Positions 6,786-14,169 of a stretch of DNA of 23,268 bases are shown here, in pieces. The position numbers were made by a program, and so were the translations under genes. The stretch is from the NCBI GenBank assembly GCA_964459305.1, contig CAYWNA010000210.1, positions 1 to 23,268 on the forward strand. The letters are read 5' to 3'. The notes under the pieces are model-generated. The model saw nothing but the letters and a program-made list of their open reading frames with translations, made no database searches and was not told where the DNA came from. The stretch is from CAYWNA01 sp964459305. GTDB taxonomy: Bacteria; Planctomycetota; Planctomycetia; Pirellulales; Pirellulaceae. The first letter of the stretch is position 1; each line of letters begins with the position of its first letter.

Positions 6786-8621
6786 TCAGGAACGAGCGTC
6801 AATTTGTTCTGCAACTAGACGAAAGACGTCGTAAAACAGACGATCGACCTGCGGCGATTGGAGCAGCCCGAACCACGCATACAGGACCTTGCCGCCCTTG
6901 AGTTCGCCGGTCCGGTAATGGACAAACATCACAGCGTCGCCGTAGTGAGTGTCCTGTTTGTCGTAGAGGCCTAGCAGGGGCAGGACGTCATCTTCATCGG
7001 CCAAGCCGTCACGATCAAACGGCCGCCATCGCAGATCGCCCGTGTTGGGAAACGGAAACCGGTTGGCCAGATGGGGCAGGCGGGAACCGCTTTGGGCAAA
7101 CGACAGTTCCTTGCCTTCGGGCGGCTGCTCCCAGCCTCCCCGTTCGCCGCCGACCGATATCGGCAACCCGAACTTGGAGCAGCTATTCACCGCTTGGCCG
7201 AGTTCGTTGCAGTAGAACGGCGTGGGCCCGGCGGGCAGAACCACGAGACAGCCGCCTCCGGAGAGATATCGGCGAATCGCTTCATCGACATCGCCGGCGC
7301 GATTCACGGTTTGTCGATATCCTTCGTCCGAGGCATAGATGATCACGGGAATCTCTTTGACCGTCGAACGCTGAAAACCCGCCACTTGCTCCCACGAGAG
7401 ACTGGCCGGGCGTACGCCAATGTCCAGAAGCGGCCAAACCGTTGATAACTCAGCATTCGGCAGAAGGCCCACCCGAATGCCCCTGAGACGCTTTCGCAAC
7501 TGGGCCTTCTCGTCGTCTGAGATTTGAACCGCTTTACGTGCGCTCGGGCGTTCCTTCCGTTGGCCCTTCGCCTTGAACCGAGCTGTGAACTCGGCAGTCA
7601 GTTTCAAATAGGCGTCGCCGTATTCTACAGAAGGCTCGATGTCGCTCCCTTCGTGCCATTCGTTCCACGAGGTGATCAAGACCCAATGGGGATCCGCGTC
7701 GATGGCCGCTTCCCATTGCGCCCGATAGGACGCACCGTCCATCCGTTCCACGCACAGACCAGGTTTGCGGATTCGCGTGTCGTCGTAGCCGGGAATGACG
7801 GTGATCGTGCTGATGCGTCCGAACGCGTCTGCCGCATCCACCCAATTTCGATACGCGTCCTTCACCCACGACGCCACCTGGGGCAAGTCTCTGTTACGGA
7901 GCGATCCGGCGGTATTGTAGGTGTGAATGCCGTCAAAGACGCGGGCCGCCGCGCGGTCCGGTTGGTCGCCGAGGACAATGGCGCCACCCGGATGGCCGTC
8001 GTTGATCAGCGAAACGGCGTCGAGCCAGCCTTGCAGGCCGATGTCAGCAACAGCTCGAACATAGACGAAGACCACGGGCCGCCCGGCGACGGAAAGCCAT
8101 GCAGGGTGCGCCGCGTACCGGTCGAGGAGCGCAAGGATGTCATTCGCGGCCGATTGGCCCGTCTTCTGGTCTGGCACTCGTTCATAGTAGATCGTGGCCA
8201 CCAGCCCCGCTTCGTGGCACCCGTCTAGCACACGCTGCATGGCCTGATCCTCGAACGATCCTTTCCCCCACCAGCTAATGATGAACCCGTCGATTCCGAT
8301 TTCCTTGGCCCACGCGCAATGTTGCGCGATGATTTCCGGATCGTGGGAATCGTAGGCTCCGAGCGACGGAAAGTTGGTGCTGGTGGCGATTCGTTGTTTG
8401 TCCTCCTCAACGCCACTCCAATGCGACCATCTTCCGCTGCCGTGTTTCGCATTCGGGTTTCCGTACCAGGGATAGTAGAATGCGAGGACTCTCCGAGGCA
8501 CGTTCGAGTGTCGGACCTCGGCTCGTTTCGACAAAGACTCAAGGTCGATTTGCGCCATGAGGCACGAACCAGAAAATCCGCTCGCCCAGACAAGACACAA
8601 CGCCAAAACCAGCCGTCTCAT
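6786..8621 (-). CDS. Secreted GH99-type glycoside hydrolase with C-terminal GATase-like domain
   Basis: The protein is about 611 residues. It starts with a basic n-region and a hydrophobic core ending near L-M-A, a signal peptide. The catalytic part (about 40-345) resembles GH99 and GH71-like endo-acting enzymes: A-F-Y-Y-P-W-Y-G early, G-I-D-G-F-I-I-S-W-W-G, and S-W-N-E-W-H-E-G with Glu321 and Glu324, matching the paired catalytic glutamates of bacterial endo-alpha-mannosidases/mannanases. From about 375 a second alpha/beta domain follows (I-R-V-G-L-L, then G-G-G-C-L-V-V-L-P-A-G), like class I glutamine-amidotransferase or ThuA-type folds without a clear catalytic Cys. Start: ATG 8621 has GGTGAG just upstream and gives a clean signal peptide; ATG 8672 would put 17 odd residues ahead of it. 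The substrate is probably an alpha-mannose or other polysaccharide. It lies 78 bp upstream of the hydrolase, on the same strand. Confidence 0.85.
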   Translation of the reverse strand: MRRLVLALCLVWASGFSGSCLMAQIDLESLSKRAEVRHSNVPRRVLAFYYPWYGNPNAKHGSGRWSHWSGVEEDKQRIATSTNFPSLGAYDSHDPEIIAQHCAWAKEIGIDGFIISWWGKGSFEDQAMQRVLDGCHEAGLVATIYYERVPDQKTGQSAANDILALLDRYAAHPAWLSVAGRPVVFVYVRAVADIGLQGWLDAVSLINDGHPGGAIVLGDQPDRAAARVFDGIHTYNTAGSLRNRDLPQVASWVKDAYRNWVDAADAFGRISTITVIPGYDDTRIRKPGLCVERMDGASYRAQWEAAIDADPHWVLITSWNEWHEGSDIEPSVEYGDAYLKLTAEFTARFKAKGQRKERPSARKAVQISDDEKAQLRKRLRGIRVGLLPNAELSTVWPLLDIGVRPASLSWEQVAGFQRSTVKEIPVIIYASDEGYRQTVNRAGDVDEAIRRYLSGGGCLVVLPAGPTPFYCNELGQAVNSCSKFGLPISVGGERGGWEQPPEGKELSFAQSGSRLPHLANRFPFPNTGDLRWRPFDRDGLADEDDVLPLLGLYDKQDTHYGDAVMFVHYRTGELKGGKVLYAWFGLLQSPQVDRLFYDVFRLVAEQIDARS

Positions 8622-8778
8622 GTGCTCACCCATTTTTTGATACCACGGACTTTCGTCAATACTAAGAGGCATCGCCTCGGCCGCTTTGCTTGAGCCAGTT
8701 GATTAGCTCTTGCAGAGAGATATGGAAAACAAGATACCCACGGTCGGAAGTCTCGTGCGAGACATGTGAATGTTCCTT

Positions 8779-9096
8779 CTACTCTGTTTCCGATTCCCAC
8801 AACGCTATCCTCGCTTCCTCCCACTTCTCAATCGCGTCTTCGGAAACACCGACCTTTTTCGCCACCGACGAACGAGACACAACACGCGGTAGTCCCCGAC
8901 GGAAACTCCCCTTGCTATAGAGGGAAACTCGCGTCCAACGGTTGCCTCGCCGATTGAAGCGAAAGTGCCATTCAGCTAGTGGATTGGGATTGACTTCCCC
9001 GCCCGGACCAACTGCCAGTACCTTGAGAGCCTTCTCGTTCACTCTTCCGTATCCTACGCAAGAGACTTCGGCGAGACCACCTTGGCCGCGATCCAA
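8779..9096 (-). CDS. Small hypothetical protein
   Basis: I do not recognise this ORF (105 codons from TTG 9096; 87 from GTG 9042, which has AGGA and GGAA upstream). The frame is closed by TAG at about 9121, so only weak starts exist. The sequence looks protein-like: A-E-W-H-F-R-F-N-R-R-G-N-R-W-T-R-V in the middle and a charged, helix-prone end containing V-A-K-K-V-G-V-S-E-D-A-I-E-K-W-E-E-A. No signal peptide or membrane segment is seen. It lies on the same strand as, and 157 bp upstream of, the GH99-type gene. It could be a small functional gene, or the tail of a gene whose 5' part is lost. Function unknown. Confidence 0.45.
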   Translation of the reverse strand: MDRGQGGLAEVSCVGYGRVNEKALKVLAVGPGGEVNPNPLAEWHFRFNRRGNRWTRVSLYSKGSFRRGLPRVVSRSSVAKKVGVSEDAIEKWEEARIALWESETE

Positions 9097-9486
9097 GTGC
9101 GCATATTCGCCCCGCCGTCGCTAACAGCGAATTGATTCAGAGATACAACCCGCGTCAGCGGCCAAGGTTTCGCTGGGCGGTCAAATTTACAGTGAGACCC
9201 GCCAAATAGGTGTACCCTGAAAGGCAGTCACTGCCATGTGCCTATGAAGTTCCGATGTCACGTTCTGCTTCGAGTCACAGGTAGTACGACGAGGGTGGAA
9301 TCACCGAAGAGAAGCTGCCAGCACGAACCGCATTTGGTGGTTATCGGGTGACGCAGACCATATCGCGTTCCGAAGCATTCGGTTTGACCTGCCGCCCTTG
9401 AAGTCGGTCTCAATCGCGTACGCTTTCGCCGTGCCTGCGTAGGGAAGACGGCTCGCGGTGTGCGCCAACTCGTAGTACGAAGGAGT
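9097..9486. other. Intergenic region upstream of the repeat protein
   Basis: These 390 bases separate the small minus-strand ORF from the plus-strand repeat protein. No ORF with convincing coding character, no RNA gene and no clear inverted repeat was seen. It should hold the plus-strand promoter for the repeat protein, but I could not pick a confident -35/-10 pair. Confidence 0.5.
9480..9485 (+). promoter_or_regulatory. Ribosome binding site before three consecutive ATG codons
   Basis: AAGGAG at 9480-9485 is followed by ATG at 9487, 9490 and 9493, all in one frame. Spacing (1, 4 and 7 bases) favours the third or second ATG. It shows that translation does not start at the earlier in-frame start at 9460. 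Confidence 0.7.
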
Positions 9487-10533
9487 ATGATGATGAGAGT
9501 GTCATGTTTTTCGCGTCATTGGAGACGGCGCGCCGCACCTCTAGCCGCCATGCTGATTGGGCTGACGGTCTGGTGGGTGACAGACGCAACGGGAAGGGCC
9601 CAGGAGTCGGGATCGCCGGAGCCGGAGGCAGAAGCTCAACCGCAGGATCCGGAACCAGGATTCGCCGCCAAGAGACCCAGGCCTCCGCGTGATCGCGACG
9701 CCCGGCCGTTCCCGCCTTGGCTTCACCGTGGTCCACAGACCCGGATGCAAGGCCCACCGTGGGGGCGCGGCCCCGCGGCCGAACAAACTGAGTCTCCCCG
9801 CGGGCCAGAAGGTCGCCAGGGCCCAGGAAAGGGCGGACCACCGGCCATCGGGCGTCGTGGGCCGGGCGGGTCCGGCACTGAGATGGGAGCACACCGCGGG
9901 CGGCGAGGTCCTGTTTCGGCGATGCGAGGTCGCGGGGGACCGGGCAAGCGCGGACCGCAGGCCATCGGGCGTCGTGGCCGAGGCGGATTCGGTCCTACCA
10001 TGGGCTCACACCGCGGTCCCCACCGTCCTGGTTCGGCGATGCGAGGTCGCGGGGGACCGGGCAAGCGCGGACCGCAGGCCATCGGGCGTCGTGGCCGAGG
10101 CGGATTCGGTCCTACCATGGGCTCACACCGCGGTCCGCATCGTCCTGGTTTCGCGATGCAAGGTCGCGGGACTCCTGGTAAGGGCGGTCCCCACGGCATG
10201 GGACATCGCGGCCCCGTCCGATACGGTCCTACCATGGGCTCACACCGCGGTCCGCACCATCCCAATTTCGCGATGCAAGGTCGCGGCGGTCCTGGTAAGG
10301 TTGGTTCCCAAGGCATGGGTCGTCGCGGCCCCGGCGGATTCGGTCTTGCCATGGGCTCACACCGCGATCCGCATCGTTCTGGTTTCGCGATGCAAGGTCG
10401 CGGGGGTCCTGGCAAAGGCGGTCCCCAAGGTATGGGGCACCGTGGTCCAGGCGGCTCTCGCCCCGGCATGGGACCGCGTCGAGGTGAGGAACGCGGACCT
10501 GGAGATTCGAAGAAACCTGACGACCGTGAGTAA
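9487..10533 (+). CDS. Secreted Gly/Arg/Pro-rich protein made of six 39-residue repeats
   Basis: The 348-residue protein begins with a basic stretch (R-H-W-R-R-R), a hydrophobic core (L-A-A-M-L-I-G-L-T-V-W-W-V) and a probable cleavage site near R-A-Q, so it is predicted to be exported. A Pro/Glu-rich spacer follows, then six tandem 39-residue units, each carrying versions of G-R-G-G-P-G-K, G-R-R-G-x-G-G-F and M-G-S-H-R-G-P-H. The repeat part is strongly basic, lacks Cys, has almost no aromatics apart from Phe, and is probably disordered. It may bind nucleic acid, acidic polysaccharide or surface material; this is inference. Long ORFs in other frames and on the opposite strand here arise from the GC-rich repeat. 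A hairpin follows 51 bp after the stop. I know no named family. Confidence 0.75.
   Translation: MMMRVSCFSRHWRRRAAPLAAMLIGLTVWWVTDATGRAQESGSPEPEAEAQPQDPEPGFAAKRPRPPRDRDARPFPPWLHRGPQTRMQGPPWGRGPAAEQTESPRGPEGRQGPGKGGPPAIGRRGPGGSGTEMGAHRGRRGPVSAMRGRGGPGKRGPQAIGRRGRGGFGPTMGSHRGPHRPGSAMRGRGGPGKRGPQAIGRRGRGGFGPTMGSHRGPHRPGFAMQGRGTPGKGGPHGMGHRGPVRYGPTMGSHRGPHHPNFAMQGRGGPGKVGSQGMGRRGPGGFGLAMGSHRDPHRSGFAMQGRGGPGKGGPQGMGHRGPGGSRPGMGPRRGEERGPGDSKKPDDRE
9802..10503 (+). repeat. Six tandem 117-bp coding repeats
   Basis: Units start at 9802, 9919, 10036, 10153, 10270 and 10387, each exactly 117 bp (39 codons) in frame with the secreted protein. The units at 9919 and 10036 are nearly identical at the DNA level. 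The first and last are the most diverged, the usual pattern for arrays that grow by internal duplication. Confidence 0.93.
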
Positions 10534-10584
10534 TTGGCCGCGCCGCGGCACAATGCGGTCTCCTGAATCTGATCAGAGATTTAC

Positions 10585-10628
10585 GACCGAAGGTCTCTGT
10601 CGCCAATTTGTCGGCGAGACCTTCGGTC
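10585..10628. terminator. Perfect 13-bp stem hairpin between convergent genes
   Basis: GACCGAAGGTCTC at 10585-10597 and GAGACCTTCGGTC at 10616-10628 form a perfect 13-bp stem with an 18-base loop. The hairpin lies 51 bp after the repeat-protein stop and 156 bp before the end of the convergent SGNH gene. A bidirectional transcription end is likely. No T-run follows, so the mechanism is uncertain, and it could also be a dispersed repeat. Confidence 0.55.
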
Positions 10629-10784
10629 AACGCTCGCGGCAGTCTCGTTGAGTGAGACGAGCGAATCATCTTCTCTGAACGCCGCGGCATCATCAATTTC
10701 CAACGTGCGAAGTCACGGAAGAAACAAAGGTTGCCAGAATAACTGCATTCGGCGTGGACGCGATGCCTCAGCTACTGCGCGAAA

Positions 10785-11468
10785 TCAGTTCGACCCACGT
10801 TTGTCCAGTGCCTTCTGGATTGCGGCGGCCACTTGTCCAGCCAACAGCTTCGAGCCCTTCGCGTGGAAATGGCTGTTGACCGGAATCTGGATCTCTTTCA
10901 AGCGTGGAAGAGAAAACGAGTACAGATCGTTGATCTGAATTTTATTCTCTTCCATGATCTTCTTGGCCGCGGCATTGTATGTGACGAAATCTTCGGCAGG
11001 GGCGCCACATACGGCTTCAGGAGATTGCGTCGTGCTGCACCAGGTCAACGTGGCGCCGGTCTTCGTCAGTCTGGCGACTACGTCTTGCAGGTTCTTTTTG
11101 TATTGGTCGATGTGTGTCTCGTTTACGCCGTCGCGTTTCGGGCACTTGATGTCGTGGATTCCGAAGTTGAAGTGGATAACGTCCCAGCGTCCATCTCCCA
11201 GCCATTCGTCGATATATCGCAAGCAACGCGTTGTGTTGCCGCAATTCGTCGGCGGGCGATGAACGTTTGCCTTTCCCACCAATATCGCACGTGTTGGCAG
11301 TGTGTAGCCGATCGAAATCGAGTCCCCGATCAGCAGGACCCTGGGCAGTGCCGGGTCGTCTTCGATAGGGGAGAACGGCGACGCGTCTTTGGCTTCAGCC
11401 GTCGCCAAGATGCCGGTGACAAGTCGGATGCATACGATGATCGTGGCAATTGAACGCAAGGGTCTCAT
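10785..11468 (-). CDS. Secreted SGNH/GDSL-family hydrolase
   Basis: The 227-residue protein has an N-terminal signal peptide (hydrophobic I-A-T-I-I-V-C-I, cleavage near A-E-A). Block I is L-L-I-G-D-S-I-S with nucleophile Ser50. Block III is N-F-G-I-H-D at 101-106, a variant of G-x-N-D in which His replaces Asn. Block V is N-S-H-F-H-A-K-G with likely catalytic His200. The usual acidic partner before that His is not obvious (P-V-N-S-H). SGNH enzymes cleave esters, often acetyl groups on polysaccharides; the substrate here is unknown. The start is set by AGGAGG at 11478-11483, nine bases before ATG 11468. A longer reading to 11573 would include part of a palindromic repeat and is not credible. 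It is convergent with the repeat protein and on the same strand as the upstream beta-propeller gene. Confidence 0.85.
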   Translation of the reverse strand: MRPLRSIATIIVCIRLVTGILATAEAKDASPFSPIEDDPALPRVLLIGDSISIGYTLPTRAILVGKANVHRPPTNCGNTTRCLRYIDEWLGDGRWDVIHFNFGIHDIKCPKRDGVNETHIDQYKKNLQDVVARLTKTGATLTWCSTTQSPEAVCGAPAEDFVTYNAAAKKIMEENKIQINDLYSFSLPRLKEIQIPVNSHFHAKGSKLLAGQVAAAIQKALDKRGSN

Positions 11469-11544
11469 GACGTGCGGCCTCCTGAAGTTCATGTAACGGC
11501 TTGGATTCATGAGGGAAGTGAGAGAACCATGTGAGTACAGTGGC

Positions 11545-11677
11545 GTAGGGTGGGTCAAGTCTTCGCGGCCCACCGGAATGTGCTCTCAATTTCCGTCGGC
11601 TCTGTCGTCCGCGCGATGCCCCCGTTTTTACATGGTTGGCGGTTTGTGGTGGGCCGCGAAGACTTGGCCCACCCTAC
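11545..11677. repeat. 133-bp palindromic repeat element with 30-bp arms
   Basis: Arms 11545-11574 and 11648-11677 are inverted copies matching at 29 of 30 positions, with a 73-base unique centre. The arm core contains GTAGGGTGGG...CTTCGCGGCCCACC, similar to repeats I associate with planctomycete intergenic DNA. It has no coding content. It fills the gap between the SGNH gene and the 3' end of the beta-propeller gene (stop at 11680), only two bases from the latter. Confidence 0.87.
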
Positions 11678-11679
11678 AT

Positions 11680-13521
11680 CTACTTGCCGAGCCTGCAGCG
11701 CATCAGCGTCGCACCGGAACCGTAGTAGAGATCCTCTTGCTGCGTGATGTAGAAACCGTGGGCACGCGAAATGGATTCGTGACGCGCGACGATCCTGACG
11801 CTGTGGTCGGCCGGATCGATGGCGAAGATGGCATCGTCGCCCAAACCGTAGATGATGCCCTGGTCACCCACCGGCTCGTCGTGCAATTGCGGGAAGCGTA
11901 GACGCTTGACCGGCAGCGCGTCAGTGAAGACCACTGTCTTTTTCTTGGGACAGAACGCGTAGTACTTCCCGGCTGTGACACCGTAAATGAGGCCGTTGCC
12001 GGCGCGGATCGCGCGGCCGTAGGCCCGTGCCCCGGGGGCAGGCTGGGTTCGGAATACCATCTCTTCTTTCTGGGTGTCCCAGAGAAAGACACAGGCCTCC
12101 TTTTCCGTGGGGATGGCACTGCTGCCACCACTAACAGAAGTGGTGCAAAACAACTCCCCTGTGTCTGGAACTGGCGCCACGTACTGGATGCTCTGGTTGG
12201 GAATCGGAGTGGGCCACACTCGGAAAGACAAGTCGTCCGGGTCGACCCGCACGAGCGCTCCGCCCAGGCGTCCCTTTGACGGTACCGTGCCAGTGTAGAT
12301 CATGCCGTCCGGGCCGAGGCACCACTGAACGGGCCGTTCCTGCCCGATGGCGCGACCGAGGTGGCGAGGATTCGTCGCCTTCTTGATCGGTTTGGCGGGA
12401 TCGTAGAAATCGACGTGGGCTCCGAAGTAGCTGCACAAGAACAGCCCCTGCGGCAGGCTAATCGTGTCGTAGACTTGACACTTGCCGGTGTCGATAATCC
12501 CCAAGTCGGACAATTCTCCAGTTCGAGTGTCGTAGCAGAAGGAGTTGCCGGGCAAGGCAGTCGAACCGTAGATCTTGCCGTCCCGCTCGCAGCCGACGCT
12601 GAAAATGAAGGCACGACGGCCATCGTAATCGGTCGGTACCCACGAAACCTGCCGGGTTTTCGAGTCCGTCAATTCCAGCCTACCATCCATGGCGATTGAG
12701 CCGACAGTCTTGTCGCCGGCACGCAACGCCGGCCTGCCCTTGTCCGGTGCAGACTTCCCTATCACAACTCGGTCGGGCTGGCAAAGAAAGACGGAGCCAC
12801 CGGCCCGGCCATAGACCTGACCGTCCTCGCCTTCCCAGACTCGCGGCGCGCCCTGCCGGTGCGTCAGCCCTTCCGGCAGGATCTGTTTTTTGGTGTCAGC
12901 CCGGGTGTCGTAGGCCCAGAGTTCCATGTGATGCAGTCCGGCAGGGCAGTAGACGACGAGAGCCCTGCTGACGGCCACCGACGGAAAGATGTAGTACTGC
13001 CGACGATCGGTGGGCATCCGCCCCAGGTTTCTTATCTCGCCCGAGTCGGTGTCGCAGCACACCAGGCTGGCCGTTGGATAGGACCCGACGTAGAGCTTTC
13101 CGTCAGCCGCAAGTGCGCCGAGCCCGAAGTAGTTGGCACGCCTCACCGGGACACCCAGATCGTCGAGGCTCTTTCTGCCGACATCGTAGCGAAGAAAATG
13201 TGCTGGGTTGCCGGCGTAGATGTAGAGGTTTCCATCCACGCCCTTCGCGAAGGTCACTTTTCCTTCGCCGTACTTGCTGAGATCTTGCCAGATCACGCCG
13301 CCCGTGTCGGTCCGAACTCCAACCAGTGCGGTCCTGCGCAAGCACGGCTCGATGAAGCCCGCCCAGGCGACATGGTGTCCTTCGGCGTCTTGCGTGATCG
13401 CACTGAAACGCAGAGTACGGATTTTGACGGGGACCCCCAGTTCCTCGAAGCGTGGCTGTTCTGCGGCAGCAAGTGCCGAGCAGACCACCGCGAGCATCAG
13501 AGATGGTCGGATTGGCGACAT
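11680..13521 (-). CDS. Secreted beta-propeller protein
   Basis: The 613-residue protein has a short signal peptide (S-L-M-L-A-V-V-C-S-A-L-A-A-A). It then has at least seven irregular repeats with the pattern of propeller blades: D-G-x-(L/I)-Y followed by a short strand, as in V-D-G-N-L-Y-I-Y, A-D-G-K-L-Y-V-G, E-D-G-Q-V-Y-G-R, R-D-G-K-I-Y-G-S and P-D-G-M-I-Y-T-G, with partners such as Y-D-T-R-x-G-E-L. This resembles the Kelch, PQQ-like or SMP-30-like superfamily, but I cannot name a family. No catalytic residues are evident; binding or a lyase role in polysaccharide use are both possible. GGAGGT lies nine bases before ATG 13521, a strong start. The stop adjoins a palindromic repeat. The gene is transcribed toward the SGNH gene on the same strand. 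Confidence 0.82.
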   Translation of the reverse strand: MSPIRPSLMLAVVCSALAAAEQPRFEELGVPVKIRTLRFSAITQDAEGHHVAWAGFIEPCLRRTALVGVRTDTGGVIWQDLSKYGEGKVTFAKGVDGNLYIYAGNPAHFLRYDVGRKSLDDLGVPVRRANYFGLGALAADGKLYVGSYPTASLVCCDTDSGEIRNLGRMPTDRRQYYIFPSVAVSRALVVYCPAGLHHMELWAYDTRADTKKQILPEGLTHRQGAPRVWEGEDGQVYGRAGGSVFLCQPDRVVIGKSAPDKGRPALRAGDKTVGSIAMDGRLELTDSKTRQVSWVPTDYDGRRAFIFSVGCERDGKIYGSTALPGNSFCYDTRTGELSDLGIIDTGKCQVYDTISLPQGLFLCSYFGAHVDFYDPAKPIKKATNPRHLGRAIGQERPVQWCLGPDGMIYTGTVPSKGRLGGALVRVDPDDLSFRVWPTPIPNQSIQYVAPVPDTGELFCTTSVSGGSSAIPTEKEACVFLWDTQKEEMVFRTQPAPGARAYGRAIRAGNGLIYGVTAGKYYAFCPKKKTVVFTDALPVKRLRFPQLHDEPVGDQGIIYGLGDDAIFAIDPADHSVRIVARHESISRAHGFYITQQEDLYYGSGATLMRCRLGK

Positions 13522-13911
13522 GTCTTTTTCACCTCCACAATGGGCATCAACGATACGCCTCGACGCCGACCGTATCCGTGGAACTCGTGAAGCCTGGGCC
13601 GCCTGCGGCTACGTAGCCGCAGGCTGAAACCAGAAACCTTCCTTGTTGGCGCGATCTCCAGCAACAGCAGAGTCCGTTCTTTCGCCAGCGGCAAAGGCTA
13701 CACAAAATGCCAGCCACGAACAGGTCGTTGCGACACCGCCTCGTCGTGTTAGGAACGAAAACTCGAAGCACATGATCAAGCTCCGGACCGTCCTGACTTC
13801 AACAACAAACGCTCAGCTTCGCGGCCATCAACGGAAATCCCGCGCTCGGCCAAGCTCCTATCAACGTGACCGCATTCTAATACGGCCGCGCTTCGTGTTC
13901 CAGGAACTTGA
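13522..13911. other. Intergenic region with a palindrome
   Basis: This gap lies between the beta-propeller start and the plus-strand remnant at 13912. Apart from the palindrome at 13601-13624 I recognise no gene or RNA. ORFs of 65-120 codons exist on both strands but overlap one another and show no motif or credible start. A promoter for the minus-strand propeller gene should lie in 13530-13600. Confidence 0.5.
13601..13624. repeat. Perfect 24-bp palindrome
   Basis: GCCTGCGGCTACGTAGCCGCAGGC at 13601-13624 (given as its two halves, GCCTGCGGCTAC and GTAGCCGCAGGC) is fully self-complementary. It may form a cruciform or hairpin, or be a half-element of a dispersed repeat. It is 80 bp upstream of the beta-propeller start codon, so it could also be a regulatory site for that gene. 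Confidence 0.8.
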
Positions 13912-14064
13912 CAACGGAAACGGGAACCTACAGGATGGACAATTGAGAACGCCGACGCCGTCAGAGCAGCAAAGTACTTCCTTGAGAACCTAGACATCGA
14001 AACCGGCGACCTGGACGCCATACGGCGGGAGATGATCCGTCACATCACGAGTTTAAGCAAGTGA
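13912..14064 (+). pseudogene. Possible 3' remnant of a small protein gene
   Basis: The frame opens after TGA 13909-13911 and ends at TGA 14062-14064 (50 codons) with no ATG, GTG or TTG at a useful place. Its translation looks like a real C-terminus: W-T-I-E-N-A-D-A-V-R-A-A-K-Y-F-L-E-N-L, then D-I-E-T-G-D-L-D-A-I-R-R-E-M, amphipathic and acidic/basic. The neighbouring frame just upstream reads V-F-Q-E-L-D-N-G-N-G-N-L-Q-D-G, suggesting a frameshift near 13930-13940. I cannot name the family. It ends 106 bp before the next gene. It could be a chance ORF. Confidence 0.35.
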
Positions 14065-14169
14065 GCCTACGCATCGATTGGAGTCGCAGGGTCACATTGC
14101 CCCTGTTTCTTCGCGGGTTCGAAAGGCTTCGCTGTAGTCCAGACGCTACATGAAAGAATGGAGATTGCC

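Noticed and set aside
9802..10503. Regular repeats considered as a CRISPR array
   Set aside because: Units are 117 bp, contiguous, coding and without unique spacers.
9689..10651. Overlapping 320-codon plus ORF and 276-codon minus ORF over the repeat protein
   Set aside because: The 117-bp unit is a multiple of three, so all frames stay open together. Only the 9487 frame has a ribosome site and signal peptide.
11469..11573. 35-codon N-terminal extension of the SGNH hydrolase
   Set aside because: It enters the palindromic repeat and would bury the signal peptide. AGGAGG precedes ATG 11468.
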